Part shown: piece after piece, positions 19,388-29,190 of the stretch
Position numbering within the stretch: position 1 is the first letter of the stretch
Layout: every line of letters starts with the position of its first letter
DNA from: Xanthocytophaga flava
Lineage (GTDB): Bacteria; Bacteroidota; Bacteroidia; Cytophagales; 172606-1
Assembly (NCBI RefSeq): GCF_030068545.1
Contig: NZ_JASJOR010000025.1
Span: 62,001 to 126,000 of the forward strand
Direction: 5' to 3'
Length of the DNA: 64,000 bases
Notes under the pieces: model-generated
What the model saw: only the letters and a program-made list of their open reading frames with translations
The model's database searches: none
What the model was told of the DNA's origin: nothing
Position numbers and translations under genes: made by a program

Positions 19388-20005
19388 ATGAAAAAACAGT
19401 ATGTATCTAATAGCCAGGAATCCACTCCTATGTTTAAAAGTCCTTTATTAGAGCCATTATCCAAGGTACATTTTTCAGTACCTCTTTTTATCTATATTCC
19501 TGTTATCGGCTATTTTCTGTACCAGGCACTAGCTATTCAGCACAATAGTATAGGCGTATTTTTGGGTAGTCTGGCTGGTGGTCTCTTGCTATGGACTATT
19601 ACAGAATATGTCCTGCATCGGTTTGTCTTTCATTTTGAGCCTCAATCAAGCTGGGGACAACGATTGCATTTTATCTTTCATGGTGTACATCACGACTATC
19701 CCAATGATGCACTTCGCCTCGTAATGCCTCCCTCTGTAAGCATTCCATTAGCATTTGGTTTCTACTGGCTTTTTAAAAGTCTACTGCCAATGCATATGGT
19801 TCCGGCTTTTTTTGCAGCATTTGTGTCAGGTTATCTGTTTTATGACATTTCACATTATGCCCTTCATCATTTGCCTATGAAAAATGGATTCATGAAAAAG
19901 ATGAAACAGCACCACATGCGCCATCATTACCAGGATTCAACCAAGGGATATGGTGTCAGCTCTTCTTTATGGGATGTCCTGTTTCGGTCTGACTTTGATA
20001 AATAA
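19388..20005 (+). CDS. Membrane fatty acid hydroxylase (sterol desaturase superfamily)
   Basis: The 205-residue protein has about four membrane segments and the di-iron histidine clusters of the superfamily: HRFVFHFEP, HFIFHGVHHDYPND, HYALHHLPM and HHMRHHYQD. The spacing matches short fatty acid 2-hydroxylase-type proteins, which hydroxylate acyl chains of membrane or sphingo/sulfonolipids in Bacteroidota. The ATG follows six bases after the DUF4833 gene. The acyl substrate is inferred from the family. Confidence 0.9.
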   Translation: MKKQYVSNSQESTPMFKSPLLEPLSKVHFSVPLFIYIPVIGYFLYQALAIQHNSIGVFLGSLAGGLLLWTITEYVLHRFVFHFEPQSSWGQRLHFIFHGVHHDYPNDALRLVMPPSVSIPLAFGFYWLFKSLLPMHMVPAFFAAFVSGYLFYDISHYALHHLPMKNGFMKKMKQHHMRHHYQDSTKGYGVSSSLWDVLFRSDFDK

Positions 20006-20281
20006 TTTGATAAATAATAGGTTAACCCAAAGCCTGTTCCCCTTTTTCTATTCACCGATACAAGTCCCTTATTGGTCTATATATTCTACTATACAGTAGT
20101 ATTAGACAGGATATTGGTTGTCTGACTCTAATAAAACCGAAACTACCTCTTGTATACTCTTTAATTTACGGTCTATGCTTCCAGTGGAGTATAGGTAACT
20201 ATTGTTCTGAATGCAATAGATAGCCTTCGAATTGGGATTCCTATAGAAGAGAGGTAGGCGGGATAACAAGACCCAATTAGT

Positions 20282-20719
20282 ATGACTCCGGCCTCGTTAG
20301 AAAAGGAACAACTCCGTCTTTATATTATAGACGATGACGAATTATTTCATATCATTCATACCCGAATGTTGAAAATGTGGTTATCTGATTGCCAGATTAT
20401 CAGCTTTACAGATCCGGTTGAGGCATTGCATACACTTACAGAAGAATTTGGCTCACAGCGTAATTCACGTCCGCCAATAGTACCTATCGTACTATTAGAT
20501 ATCAATATGCCCTGTATATCAGGATGGGAATGGCTGGAACGTTTTACATTTAACTTACCCGAATGGCCCTCTCTCCTGAAAATTGCTATGCTGAGTTCAT
20601 CTGTATCACCTGATGATGTCCAACAAGCCAAATCACATCCTCTTTTGAGTGGTTATTTCACCAAACCGCTGACCCAGTCGCTGGTTGAAAAGATTATGCA
20701 TCTTAAAGAGAAAAAATAA
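20282..20719 (+). CDS. Single-domain response regulator
   Basis: The 145-residue protein is a stand-alone receiver domain: acidic cluster YIIDDDELF near residues 14-22, phospho-acceptor Asp in VLLDINMPCISGWEW, the Ser/Thr switch in AMLSSSVSPDD and the Lys in GYFTKPLT. No output domain follows, so it probably acts as a phosphorelay intermediate or by protein contact. No kinase is adjacent. A terminator-like hairpin follows the stop. Confidence 0.9.
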   Translation: MTPASLEKEQLRLYIIDDDELFHIIHTRMLKMWLSDCQIISFTDPVEALHTLTEEFGSQRNSRPPIVPIVLLDINMPCISGWEWLERFTFNLPEWPSLLKIAMLSSSVSPDDVQQAKSHPLLSGYFTKPLTQSLVEKIMHLKEKK

Positions 20720-20754
20720 GTAGCAGAGAATGATAACTTTTTGCTTTCCAGACT

Positions 20755-20793
20755 AATAGTATTTACTGGCGACAACCATCAGTAAATACTATT
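20755..20793 (+). terminator. Hairpin downstream of the response regulator gene
   Basis: AATAGTATTTACTG (20755-20768) and CAGTAAATACTATT (20780-20793) form a perfect 14-bp stem with an 11-base loop, 36 bases past the stop. The following CTGTCTCAAATTTT is only moderately T-rich, so termination strength is uncertain. Confidence 0.65.
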
Positions 20794-21091
20794 CTGTCTC
20801 AAATTTTATCGTTACATTTTTTTTGCTTTTTTTGCATCACTATCGAATTTGTATAGGCTTTCAGGCTAACGGCTTCCATTTTTTGTATTCATTCTAGTTA
20901 GTAATTTCTTCTCCCTTTTATCGTACTTTCCAAACCACGGCCAGGTCTGCAGGATTTCAGGTGTATATTCTGGTAACACATATAGGAAAGAGACAATCTT
21001 CATTAAAACACAAAGAGCTATTCCTACGTATAAGAACCTTTGTATTTAAGTAAGATTATACTAGAAATAATACATCCTGTCCGAAACATTC
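20794..21091. other. Leader region of the LRR/MoxR gene block
   Basis: No open frame of note lies in this roughly 300-base stretch between the response regulator terminator and the promoter element at 21092. No further hairpins or repeats are evident. Confidence 0.5.
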
Positions 21092-21099
21092 TATCTTTG
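21092..21099 (+). promoter_or_regulatory. -7 element in front of the LRR/MoxR gene block
   Basis: TATCTTTG matches TAnnTTTG exactly and lies 21 bases before the ATG at 21120, leaving a leader of about 14 bases. A clear TTTG -33 box is not seen at normal spacing. It is the only good -7 element between the response regulator and the first gene of the block. Confidence 0.5.
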
Positions 21100-21119
21100 T
21101 TTGGTTAAAATAGTATTCA

Positions 21120-23075
21120 ATGACTGCATTTTTAGACCTCAAAAAGCTTTTACTAAAATATCCTCAGTGTATAGGAGCCAAAATAGAGACAAAGGCGTAT
21201 GGTCATGCCACATTTCTGCTCAGATTAGTACTTCCGCATTTCATCGATCAGTCACTAACCGAGGAGCTTCTCAGTACAGAGACCATTACCGATATAGATG
21301 AAAAAATTCTTGAAGCGATTCTGACCCAAACTCATTGGGAAGTAATGTCCTTTAAACTGGAACAGAGAAATGAATTTGTCCAACAGCTACTGGACAACCT
21401 GTACCAGTTTAAAAATTTACGAAAACTTGAATACAAACATCCATTTCAAATGCCTGATGGCAAAGTTTCATTGCAAGGACTCTCCTTTCTGGAAATAGCA
21501 AATCTAAATGAGGTAGAAGTACAGGTTAAAGAACCTCTACCCACTATTCATACGTTTATACTAGGTAGTTTTCAAAAGACAGATGTAACACCCATTCTTG
21601 AGGTTTTAAACCCTGACACACTGCAAAAACTGGAATTACGGCATGCAGGTCTTACAACCTTACCTACAAACCTTCAACGATTCAAAAAATTGACCTATCT
21701 GGGACTGACAGGAAACAAAATTTCGGATCTCACAGGTATAAGCGCTCACACTAATCTGAAATTGCTTAACCTGAATAACAATCAACTGACTCATATCCCC
21801 TACGAAATATTCTCACTAACCCAGCTGGAAGATCTGTTACTGAATCAGAATCCGCTCACGACAGATACAGAAATCAAAGGCAAAACAGTATTGCTTCGAT
21901 TAATCCATTGGTGTGATGAAAATCAGTTCCCGAAATCATTGCGTGAATTCTTTAGTGCATTGCTACAGAAAAATGACAAACAGACTGTAGAGGATGATAT
22001 GACAGGATTACTTTGGGCACTAACATCTGCTATTGAACTGTTGAGAAGAAAAGCGACTAACCAACTAGCCTCTATACTCTCCGATTCACTGAATCAGCAC
22101 TTTACCAGTGAAAAAGATACTATCTCCATATTGGGCAAGGTCAAAGGCTGGTCAACAAAAGACATCTTGTCTCAATTGAAGAAACACAAGATAAAAGCAA
22201 GTGATAAACTAAGTGATGCCACTACCTATGTATGTGTAGGAGATTCCCTTACAGCCGAACAAGTTAAAACCATTCTATCAAAAAATTTCCGGCTGATTGT
22301 GCCTCAGTATCTGAAAGAATTTCTGGAGAAACTGGAAACACCATATTTGAAAGAATCCGGAGAGGAAATGCAGGAAAATATAAACCGTCTGATTGTGAGT
22401 GATGAAGAAAGTACAGTCAAACTGGCGGCACAAATGATGATGGCCGGGGGAATCCCGGATGGCCTTTTTTATCAGATCTTGTGGTTAGGAATACGCAAAG
22501 GAACCTTCCATTGGAAGTATTTTCGACCTTTACTGGAAAAATACGCAACAGCACAACAATACGACTTTATTAAGAAATACCGGCAGAAAGAATTTGATGT
22601 GGTTATAAACAAGCTACTTGAATCCAGTGAGTTTGATATCCAACTGGTTTTAAAAGCTGGCTTACAGGTACTATATACACCTATAGAGTTTCGGAATCGG
22701 GTCTATCCTCCCGGACGCACCAACTACTATGCATTCCGGGATGTGTTCAAAAAAAGCCTTCGATTAGGTGGTGACGCAGCTCAGCACCTATATCAGAAGA
22801 TGACAGACGGAAATACACTGGATTTGCTGTTTTCCAGTGCTACAGTTAAAGATCAGTTTCAATTTGCCAAAGAATTACAGGAGTTCAAGCAGGTTGAAAA
22901 AATCATTTGCTCCTATGCCTGTGCCACTATGCCCAACAATGTGAAGCTATTGAAGAAAATGAATCAGCTCAAAAAACTTGAGTTATATAAGCTCTCCCAG
23001 GTATCTGTAGACAAGCAACAACTGGCAGAGCTATTTCCTACGATAGAGGTTACTTTAAAAAATTATGAGAACTAG
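21120..23075 (+). CDS. LRR / BRCT-like / helical-repeat protein, paralog 1
   Basis: The 651-residue cytoplasmic protein has leucine-rich repeats at about 145-275 (LQKLELRHAGLTTLPTNL, LTYLGLTGNKISDL, LKLLNLNNNQLTHIP). A BRCT-like module lies at about 333-410 (ISILGKVKGWSTKDILSQLK, then TTYVCVGDSLTAEQV). A conserved helical block follows (ETPYLKESGEEMQENINRL, VKLAAQMMMAGGIPDGLFY), and degenerate LRR-like strands close the protein (KLLKKMNQLKKLELYKLS). No enzyme motif is visible. The BRCT call rests on the ILG...TxxVxVG pattern shared with DNA-ligase-type BRCTs and is an inference. It is the first gene of the block and shares the whole plan with the genes at 23842, 25762 and 29191. Confidence 0.85.
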   Translation: MTAFLDLKKLLLKYPQCIGAKIETKAYGHATFLLRLVLPHFIDQSLTEELLSTETITDIDEKILEAILTQTHWEVMSFKLEQRNEFVQQLLDNLYQFKNLRKLEYKHPFQMPDGKVSLQGLSFLEIANLNEVEVQVKEPLPTIHTFILGSFQKTDVTPILEVLNPDTLQKLELRHAGLTTLPTNLQRFKKLTYLGLTGNKISDLTGISAHTNLKLLNLNNNQLTHIPYEIFSLTQLEDLLLNQNPLTTDTEIKGKTVLLRLIHWCDENQFPKSLREFFSALLQKNDKQTVEDDMTGLLWALTSAIELLRRKATNQLASILSDSLNQHFTSEKDTISILGKVKGWSTKDILSQLKKHKIKASDKLSDATTYVCVGDSLTAEQVKTILSKNFRLIVPQYLKEFLEKLETPYLKESGEEMQENINRLIVSDEESTVKLAAQMMMAGGIPDGLFYQILWLGIRKGTFHWKYFRPLLEKYATAQQYDFIKKYRQKEFDVVINKLLESSEFDIQLVLKAGLQVLYTPIEFRNRVYPPGRTNYYAFRDVFKKSLRLGGDAAQHLYQKMTDGNTLDLLFSSATVKDQFQFAKELQEFKQVEKIICSYACATMPNNVKLLKKMNQLKKLELYKLSQVSVDKQQLAELFPTIEVTLKNYEN

Positions 23076-23117
23076 TAATATCATTGAAAAGCTGTTAACT
23101 GGAATCTACCGTCGACA

Positions 23118-23774
23118 ATGAAACCATATTATTACCTGATTTTATGCCTTTTATTGGGATGTAACGATGAGAAGAAAGCAACTTCTTTACAGCCACCTGT
23201 TACTCCCAAAGTAGACACCTCACTTTCCTTTAAGGAGATGCTACATATGCCTCGGCATTCATCTGAAGGATATGGTGAATATGAGACGTTTATACATTGG
23301 AAAAACAAAATATATATCTCTGACTCTCTGGCTTTCAAAGATGATTGTGAAATCCGCCTGTATTTATTTGCCAGTTTTGGTGGTATTTATTGTCTTAGAT
23401 ATACTCTCTATAATAATGAATGGAAAGGAGAATGCATTAATTATCATTTTTCTACAAACAAGTTGGAGAAGAAGCCAATATCTCCCAAAGAAGGATGGAA
23501 ACCTTTTATTCAGAATGCTATAAGCAATGGATTGCTAGACATACCAACAAGAGCAGAAATGAATGAGGAAATAACCAAACTCGGAAAACTATACCCTGAT
23601 CATAATCTAGTAGTTATGGATGGACGACGTGTCGTTATAGAAGTTATTTCAAGGGATCATTATGATTTGAGACTTTATAATAACCAATTATCTATAGCGG
23701 ATGATTATCCAGAAGCAGTTGTATTAAAAAAGATTAACAAACTTGTCAATTCCTTATTTATTCTTGATAGATAA
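23118..23774 (+). CDS. Unknown lipoprotein inside the LRR/MoxR block
   Basis: The 218-residue protein starts with a short SPII signal (MKPYYYLILCLLLGCNDEKK; lipobox LLLGC) and a Pro/Thr-rich linker. The body has no recognised domain; it contains YETFIHWKNKIYISDS and a C-terminal HYDLRLYNNQLSIADDYPEAVVLKKI. It lies 42 bases after paralog 1 and 67 bases before paralog 2 on the same strand, so it may be co-transcribed. It is the only predicted exported product of the block, which makes it either a surface partner or an unrelated insertion. Confidence 0.8.
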   Translation: MKPYYYLILCLLLGCNDEKKATSLQPPVTPKVDTSLSFKEMLHMPRHSSEGYGEYETFIHWKNKIYISDSLAFKDDCEIRLYLFASFGGIYCLRYTLYNNEWKGECINYHFSTNKLEKKPISPKEGWKPFIQNAISNGLLDIPTRAEMNEEITKLGKLYPDHNLVVMDGRRVVIEVISRDHYDLRLYNNQLSIADDYPEAVVLKKINKLVNSLFILDR

Positions 23775-23841
23775 CCTATTCTTTCTATAATCAGACCTAT
23801 ACAATTTATACTCAGAAACCCAGCTATCTAACAAACAGTTT

Positions 23842-25752
23842 ATGAATACTTTTTCGTCCTTAACAGAGGCATTTCAGGCCTACCCTACTTGCATTGGCAT
23901 TGATTTCACAGAGTTTAGTACCTGGTTCAAGTTTGAACTACTATTACCTTCTGGAGATTCCTACACAGAACAAGGGATTAAAATTTCAGACCCACAACCC
24001 GAGTCAATCATTCAGGAAATTCTAAGTCAGACCCACTGGCAGATAGTGGAAATCGGAGCTTTTGAAAACAAAGGTGTCTGGATGCAAAAAATTGTCAACC
24101 AGCTACACAAATTTACTCAACTGCGAAAGTTATGGATTCGTTATGGATATACAAATTTTCATCCAGATGTGACTCTTTCTGTATCCCTGAATGGCTTACC
24201 TCACTTAACAGAAATACACTTGCAGGGGTGTACCATTTCTCTATCAGAACCCTTATCTCAGGCAACAGCCTTACATCTGGAATCAACATCTCTGGAAGAG
24301 ATACAGGATGCTCTTGCTTGTCTCAATCCACAAAAGATCACTCAACTATCCTTTTCAAAAGCAGATCTTACTAACTTACCTGAACAGTTAAAATCATTTA
24401 CCCATCTTAAAGTCATTGACTTAGCTTATAATGGATTTGAAACTATTCCTGTCTGGATCACCTCTCTCAAAGAGTTGACAAATATCTCTTTGTATGCGAA
24501 TCCAATTCTGAAAAAAACAGAATTAAAGGAGTCCATGATTACCAAACTGATTACCCAGTCAAATAAACAAAACACATCAACACCTCTGCGGGAGCTGTAT
24601 CTAAATCTGTTACAAAACCAGCCAAACGAGTCTACTACCCCAAAAGAGTTATTACCTGCTTTGAGCATGGATATTGAGTTACTGAACCGAAAAGCCATGC
24701 AGGAATTATTGAAAAAAGTAACCAATCCACTAAAGGAGACAGGCACCTCATCTCAGCATATTGCCCTGATTGGAAAATTTAAAGGAATATCTGTTCCAGA
24801 GACTATTGAGCAACTAAAACAACATGGCATTGAAGCATCTGAAAAGCTTACTCCTACCACAACCCTGCTTTGCATAGGAGAAAGCCTGACTGCCAAACAA
24901 GTAACAGAAGTGCTGAAGTATCAGTTACCACTGGCTTTGCCACAACACCTGCGTGATTTTTTACAGCAACTTGATCGCCCTTATCTGAAAGAATCTGATA
25001 CAGAGACTCAGGAAAACTTATTTCGCCTGTTACGAAGTCAGGAGGAAAGTAATGTTAAACTTGCTGCAGAGATTATGCTAAGTGGAGGTGTACCTGATGA
25101 CTTGTTTTATATGATCTTGCTACTGAGTTTTCTGAAAGCGGGAGGTTATAGAGCTGGGTTTAAGAAAGTTCTTGAAAAATATACCACACCTGAGCAATAT
25201 GATTTCATTGTCAAACAGCAGAAGGCAGGCTTTTACAAAACCATTGACTTACTATTTGACAAACCATCTGAACTCTTTGACCTTAACAAACTTGTAGCGA
25301 CAGGATTACGCATATTTGCCATTGAAAACAGCCAGCGAATGAAGTCCTATAATGATGAAGGATTTCTTCGGCCTTTTCATTACCTCGTTAAACGCTGTTT
25401 TGTAGCAGGAGGTGAACCAGCCCGACTTGCCATTAAAGCACAGCTGGAAGAAAAAACACTCAATGTCCTGTTTACAGATGATAGTTATTTTGGAAAGTTT
25501 AAACTGCCCACAGAACTACTGGAATTTACAGACGTTGAACGGATTATCTGTTCTCAGAATGTAATGACAGAGGTAGCAACCAACCGAAAAACTATTCAGA
25601 AAATGTCCAGTCTCAAAGAATTAGTCCTATACCATTACTCGGTAGATATCACCACTTCTTATGGAAAAGAGTATTATGATGGATGGCAGAAGGGAGTTGC
25701 CAAACTGAAAGATACCTTACCCCATCTTCAGATTACGGTACAAACTTATTAA
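23842..25752 (+). CDS. LRR / BRCT-like / helical-repeat protein, paralog 2
   Basis: The 636-residue protein is the closest relative of paralog 1. It has LRR-like strands (LTEIHLQGCTISLSEPL, ITQLSFSKADLTNLPEQL, LKVIDLAYNGFETIPVWI), a BRCT-like module at about 303-380 (IALIGKFKGISVPETIEQLK, then TTLLCIGESLTAKQV), and the helical block DRPYLKESDTETQENLFRLL and VKLAAEIMLSGGVPDDLFY. Its C terminus ends in VERIICSQNVMTEVATN and LKELVLYHY, as in paralog 1. The same domain order without a catalytic motif suggests a binding or scaffold role. Ten bases separate its stop from the next ATG. Confidence 0.85.
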   Translation: MNTFSSLTEAFQAYPTCIGIDFTEFSTWFKFELLLPSGDSYTEQGIKISDPQPESIIQEILSQTHWQIVEIGAFENKGVWMQKIVNQLHKFTQLRKLWIRYGYTNFHPDVTLSVSLNGLPHLTEIHLQGCTISLSEPLSQATALHLESTSLEEIQDALACLNPQKITQLSFSKADLTNLPEQLKSFTHLKVIDLAYNGFETIPVWITSLKELTNISLYANPILKKTELKESMITKLITQSNKQNTSTPLRELYLNLLQNQPNESTTPKELLPALSMDIELLNRKAMQELLKKVTNPLKETGTSSQHIALIGKFKGISVPETIEQLKQHGIEASEKLTPTTTLLCIGESLTAKQVTEVLKYQLPLALPQHLRDFLQQLDRPYLKESDTETQENLFRLLRSQEESNVKLAAEIMLSGGVPDDLFYMILLLSFLKAGGYRAGFKKVLEKYTTPEQYDFIVKQQKAGFYKTIDLLFDKPSELFDLNKLVATGLRIFAIENSQRMKSYNDEGFLRPFHYLVKRCFVAGGEPARLAIKAQLEEKTLNVLFTDDSYFGKFKLPTELLEFTDVERIICSQNVMTEVATNRKTIQKMSSLKELVLYHYSVDITTSYGKEYYDGWQKGVAKLKDTLPHLQITVQTY

Positions 25753-25761
25753 GTACAGGCT

Positions 25762-27711
25762 ATGGCTAATGAAATAAAAAACAAAATATATACTATTGCA
25801 GAAGGCCTCCAAGAACCGCAGAATGTAAAAGCATTGCTGGTAAAGAATGCCAAAGATATAGTCTTGGTACACAAGTTTCCTTTTCTTGAACAGTTGCAAT
25901 GCATTTGGGGAGAGGAAACCATTCGGTGGGATCTGATAAAAGCTGAAATAGTAAGACTACAGTCATTACAAGAGTTACATCTGGTATACCAACAGGTAGA
26001 CAATCAGATGATACAGGCTATTCTGGCACTTCCGCAACTGAAAGTCCTTAAACTAGAGTTCCGTCAGCAATCCAGAAAAAAAATAGATATTAGTTGGCTA
26101 TCACAACTTGGACAACTGGTCTATCTTACCCATTTGTCTATCAAACGTCATAAGCTAACTGACCTACCGGATTCTATTTATCAACTGGTAAATCTGAAAG
26201 AACTAAGTCTGGCAGGTAACAGGTTCACGAATCTTCCTTTTCAGGCTGAACGCTTTCCAACACTGGAAATAATAGGATTAGAAGCGAACAAAATTGCTCA
26301 TTTACCGGATGGTTTCCTGAATTTCAAAAAACTACAGAAGCTAAATCTGGCAGGAAATCCTATAGCTAAAAATCCTATCTGCAGAGATGGAGCTCCTGTA
26401 GTTCAGTTTCTGAATAAAATAAAATCACTACCTGCACATCTACCCAACATAGCATGGGCTGTATTTACGGATAACACCAGTCAGATAGCCGGGGCCAGCG
26501 ATCAGGATTTGTGTGCATTATTGAGTATAGAATTAAAGGCATTTCAACAGAAAGTACATATACTACTTAACCAACGGTTAACAGATCCCTTTTTGTCAGG
26601 TATACAACCATCTGAAACAAACATCTGTCTGTTAGGGAATTTATTTTTCGGTATGAAACGCCAGGTCTTAATCGAACGGCTGCAGGCTCAGCAAATCACT
26701 GTACATACCAAACTACAACCCAATACAACACATCTGGTTGTAGGAGAAAACCTCACACAAAATAATATTAGCACCATTTACCAGACTTCCCTACTATTTG
26801 CGACTGCCGAGCACCTGCGCCAATGGCTTGAGATGCAGGAACAACCCTTCCTGAAAGAGGCAGATGAGTCAATGACTGAAAACCTGCGTCGGTTGTTATT
26901 CTCAGGGAGTGAAGATAATATCAGACTGGCATTGCAGATGATAGCCACAGGAGGTATCCCCGCTTCTATCTTATACCATGTATTCTGTATGTGTTTTTAC
27001 AAAATATGGCGTGTATACAATCCAGCTCCAGACCTGCGAAGAGTATTTGAGCAAACCGGACCTTTTGAGATGGTGCAACTGGTAAAAAAACACTGGCAAA
27101 AAGAAAATAAACGTTTGGTGGAAATATTTATGCAGGAAGAGGTAATAGACAAAAAGCTATTGTTTGATACAGCTTTTGAAATGTTCCTAACCAGTGTTGA
27201 TACTCCACCAATCCATGATCGTCAGACATTTGATCCAAGTACACAGTATAACGACTGGTGGAAATACTTTTTCAGAAGTCTAATTATCAAAATTTCATAC
27301 AAGGCTGATGACCTTGCCGAATATGCATTGGTTCAACTTCAAAAAGAAAATATCTTTCAGCGAATTGCACAATATAACATAAGTCTTTTGTATCCCTGGC
27401 TGGAAACGAAAGGCAAAATTCAGAAATATGCAGCTAGTGCACTTCTTCAGGATCAAACACTGGATATACGAGACAGTTGGTTCAGTTTACTGTCTTTACC
27501 CATTTATACACCTGTAGAAAGACTGGTAGTATATGAGCATACGATGAGTGGAATGAACAAACAAATTATCGAACATTTAAGTAAAATAGAACACTTAAAA
27601 ACTATCGAAGTGCATAAAAATGACATCAACTGGAACATAGATAACGTTCTGACTGATTGGCAACAATACGCACCTCAGATTCAAATTATACGAATAAACA
27701 CAACTTCATAA
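25762..27711 (+). CDS. LRR / BRCT-like / helical-repeat protein, paralog 3
   Basis: The 649-residue protein has the clearest LRR array of the four (about 70-215: LKVLKLEFRQQ, LTHLSIKRHKLTDLPDSI, LKELSLAGNRFTNLP, LEIIGLEANKIAHLP, LQKLNLAGNPIAKNP). The BRCT-like module is at about 285-365 (ICLLGNLFFGMKRQVLIERL, then TTHLVVGENLTQNNI), followed by QPFLKEADESMTENLRRLLF and IRLALQMIATGGIPASILYH. The C-terminal half is helical and ends with an LRR-like strand (LSKIEHLKTIEVHKND). It starts nine bases after paralog 2 and is probably translated from the same message. Confidence 0.85.
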   Translation: MANEIKNKIYTIAEGLQEPQNVKALLVKNAKDIVLVHKFPFLEQLQCIWGEETIRWDLIKAEIVRLQSLQELHLVYQQVDNQMIQAILALPQLKVLKLEFRQQSRKKIDISWLSQLGQLVYLTHLSIKRHKLTDLPDSIYQLVNLKELSLAGNRFTNLPFQAERFPTLEIIGLEANKIAHLPDGFLNFKKLQKLNLAGNPIAKNPICRDGAPVVQFLNKIKSLPAHLPNIAWAVFTDNTSQIAGASDQDLCALLSIELKAFQQKVHILLNQRLTDPFLSGIQPSETNICLLGNLFFGMKRQVLIERLQAQQITVHTKLQPNTTHLVVGENLTQNNISTIYQTSLLFATAEHLRQWLEMQEQPFLKEADESMTENLRRLLFSGSEDNIRLALQMIATGGIPASILYHVFCMCFYKIWRVYNPAPDLRRVFEQTGPFEMVQLVKKHWQKENKRLVEIFMQEEVIDKKLLFDTAFEMFLTSVDTPPIHDRQTFDPSTQYNDWWKYFFRSLIIKISYKADDLAEYALVQLQKENIFQRIAQYNISLLYPWLETKGKIQKYAASALLQDQTLDIRDSWFSLLSLPIYTPVERLVVYEHTMSGMNKQIIEHLSKIEHLKTIEVHKNDINWNIDNVLTDWQQYAPQIQIIRINTTS

Positions 27712-27755
27712 TCAAACCACAACACAGCTAGTAGTTAAAAGATACCATTGTCAGT

Positions 27756-29135
27756 ATGCAAAATATTTTAGATGAAGTAGCACGGGTAGGTGTTGAATTT
27801 ATTCTCAACGAACCGTATTATGCCCATTTTCTGTCAAGTCTGAACAAACAGATTGATAACTCATTTGGAACCATGGCCGTTGGAGTGAACGGAGATACCT
27901 ATGTATTGTATGTAAATCCAACATTCTGGACAGAAACCTTAACCAGTAAAGAATTACGTCTGGGTCTGGTAAAACATGAAGTACTGCACCTGGTATTCAA
28001 ACACGTTACCCGACTTGAAAAGCATCACATCCCCTTCCTGTATAATGTCGCCGCAGATCTGGTGGTAAATCAATACATTACACGGAGCCACCTACCACAA
28101 ACAGGTATGTTTCTTGATACCTTCCCGGATGTTGACCTCGCCCCCTTTGAATCAGTAGATTATTACTATGATAAACTGAAAAAAGTGTGGGACACCAAAG
28201 GTTGTTGTAACAGTAAGTGTGAATTACCTTCACCAAAGCCAGGGACAGGTAAGTCTTCAGGAATAGGTAGTGGTAGCACTAGTGGCGGAGGCAGTAATGG
28301 TGGAAATGGAAATGCGAGTGGAAATGGTAATGAAAATTCGGAGGAGCCTTCAGACTCTTCAGAAGACAACACAGAAAAGCCAACCATAAATACCTATAAC
28401 CTGCTGGAGTCAATAGGCAAAAACTGGACAGAAGAGATGTTGCGTCATAAGGGATGGGACGCCTTAGTCCGCCTCAACCCAGTGGAAAAAAGTATCTATG
28501 ACATGCAGCTTGATAACCTGATCCGTATATCTGTTGAACGGGCTGGTCCGAAAAGTATTGGAAAGCTTCCTGCACATCTACAGCGTTATCTTGACCTTTT
28601 TATGATTCGCAAAGTGCCTCAGCTTAACTGGCGTAAGGCGTTGCGTATTTTTTCAGAAAGTAGCCGGAAGACGTATATTAAAAACACCTTAAAAAAACCA
28701 TCCAAACGGTATGGAACTGTTCCAGGTATCAAGGTAAAACGCAAGCAGAAAGTATTACTGGCAATTGATACATCTGGAAGTATTGGGAATGAAGAGCTAA
28801 GCACATTTTTCAGCGAGATTTACCATATCTGGCGGTCTGGGGCAGAGGTCCGTATTGTGGAATGTGACGCTGCTATCGGCAATATATACGAATACAGAGG
28901 TATTGTACCTAAAACGGTTACAGGAGGTGGCGGAACCAGCTTTGAACCTCCATTGCTTTATGCAAATCAGGAATACCTGCCTGACATGATGATCTACTTT
29001 ACAGATGGGTATGGATCTGTTCCTAAAATGCATCTCCGGTTCCCGTTGTTATGGATTATCACCAAAGAGGGTATAGAACAAAGCAGCGACACCTTCCAGC
29101 AACTGCCAGGCAGACGTGTAAAACTCAGAGAATAA
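27756..29135 (+). CDS. vWA-like protein with N-terminal metallopeptidase-like domain (DUF2201 type)
   Basis: The 459-residue protein has an N-terminal domain with HEVLH at residues 74-78 in the context RLGLVKHEVLHLVFKH, a zinc-peptidase-like motif, followed by NVAADLVVNQYI. A Gly/Ser/Asn-rich linker (about 155-200) leads to a middle helical part and a vWA-like domain with the metal-ion site DTSGS (338-342), a GGGGTSFEP loop and YFTDGYG. This arrangement is that of DUF2201_N plus DUF2201 proteins, usually encoded next to MoxR ATPases. It lies 44 bases after paralog 3 and, with one paralog between, two genes before the MoxR ATPase, which is its likely partner. Confidence 0.88.
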   Translation: MQNILDEVARVGVEFILNEPYYAHFLSSLNKQIDNSFGTMAVGVNGDTYVLYVNPTFWTETLTSKELRLGLVKHEVLHLVFKHVTRLEKHHIPFLYNVAADLVVNQYITRSHLPQTGMFLDTFPDVDLAPFESVDYYYDKLKKVWDTKGCCNSKCELPSPKPGTGKSSGIGSGSTSGGGSNGGNGNASGNGNENSEEPSDSSEDNTEKPTINTYNLLESIGKNWTEEMLRHKGWDALVRLNPVEKSIYDMQLDNLIRISVERAGPKSIGKLPAHLQRYLDLFMIRKVPQLNWRKALRIFSESSRKTYIKNTLKKPSKRYGTVPGIKVKRKQKVLLAIDTSGSIGNEELSTFFSEIYHIWRSGAEVRIVECDAAIGNIYEYRGIVPKTVTGGGGTSFEPPLLYANQEYLPDMMIYFTDGYGSVPKMHLRFPLLWIITKEGIEQSSDTFQQLPGRRVKLRE

Positions 29136-29190
29136 CTTTTCATTGTAACAAAGAACTAAACCATTTTTCTAACTCACCAGTACACAGGCT

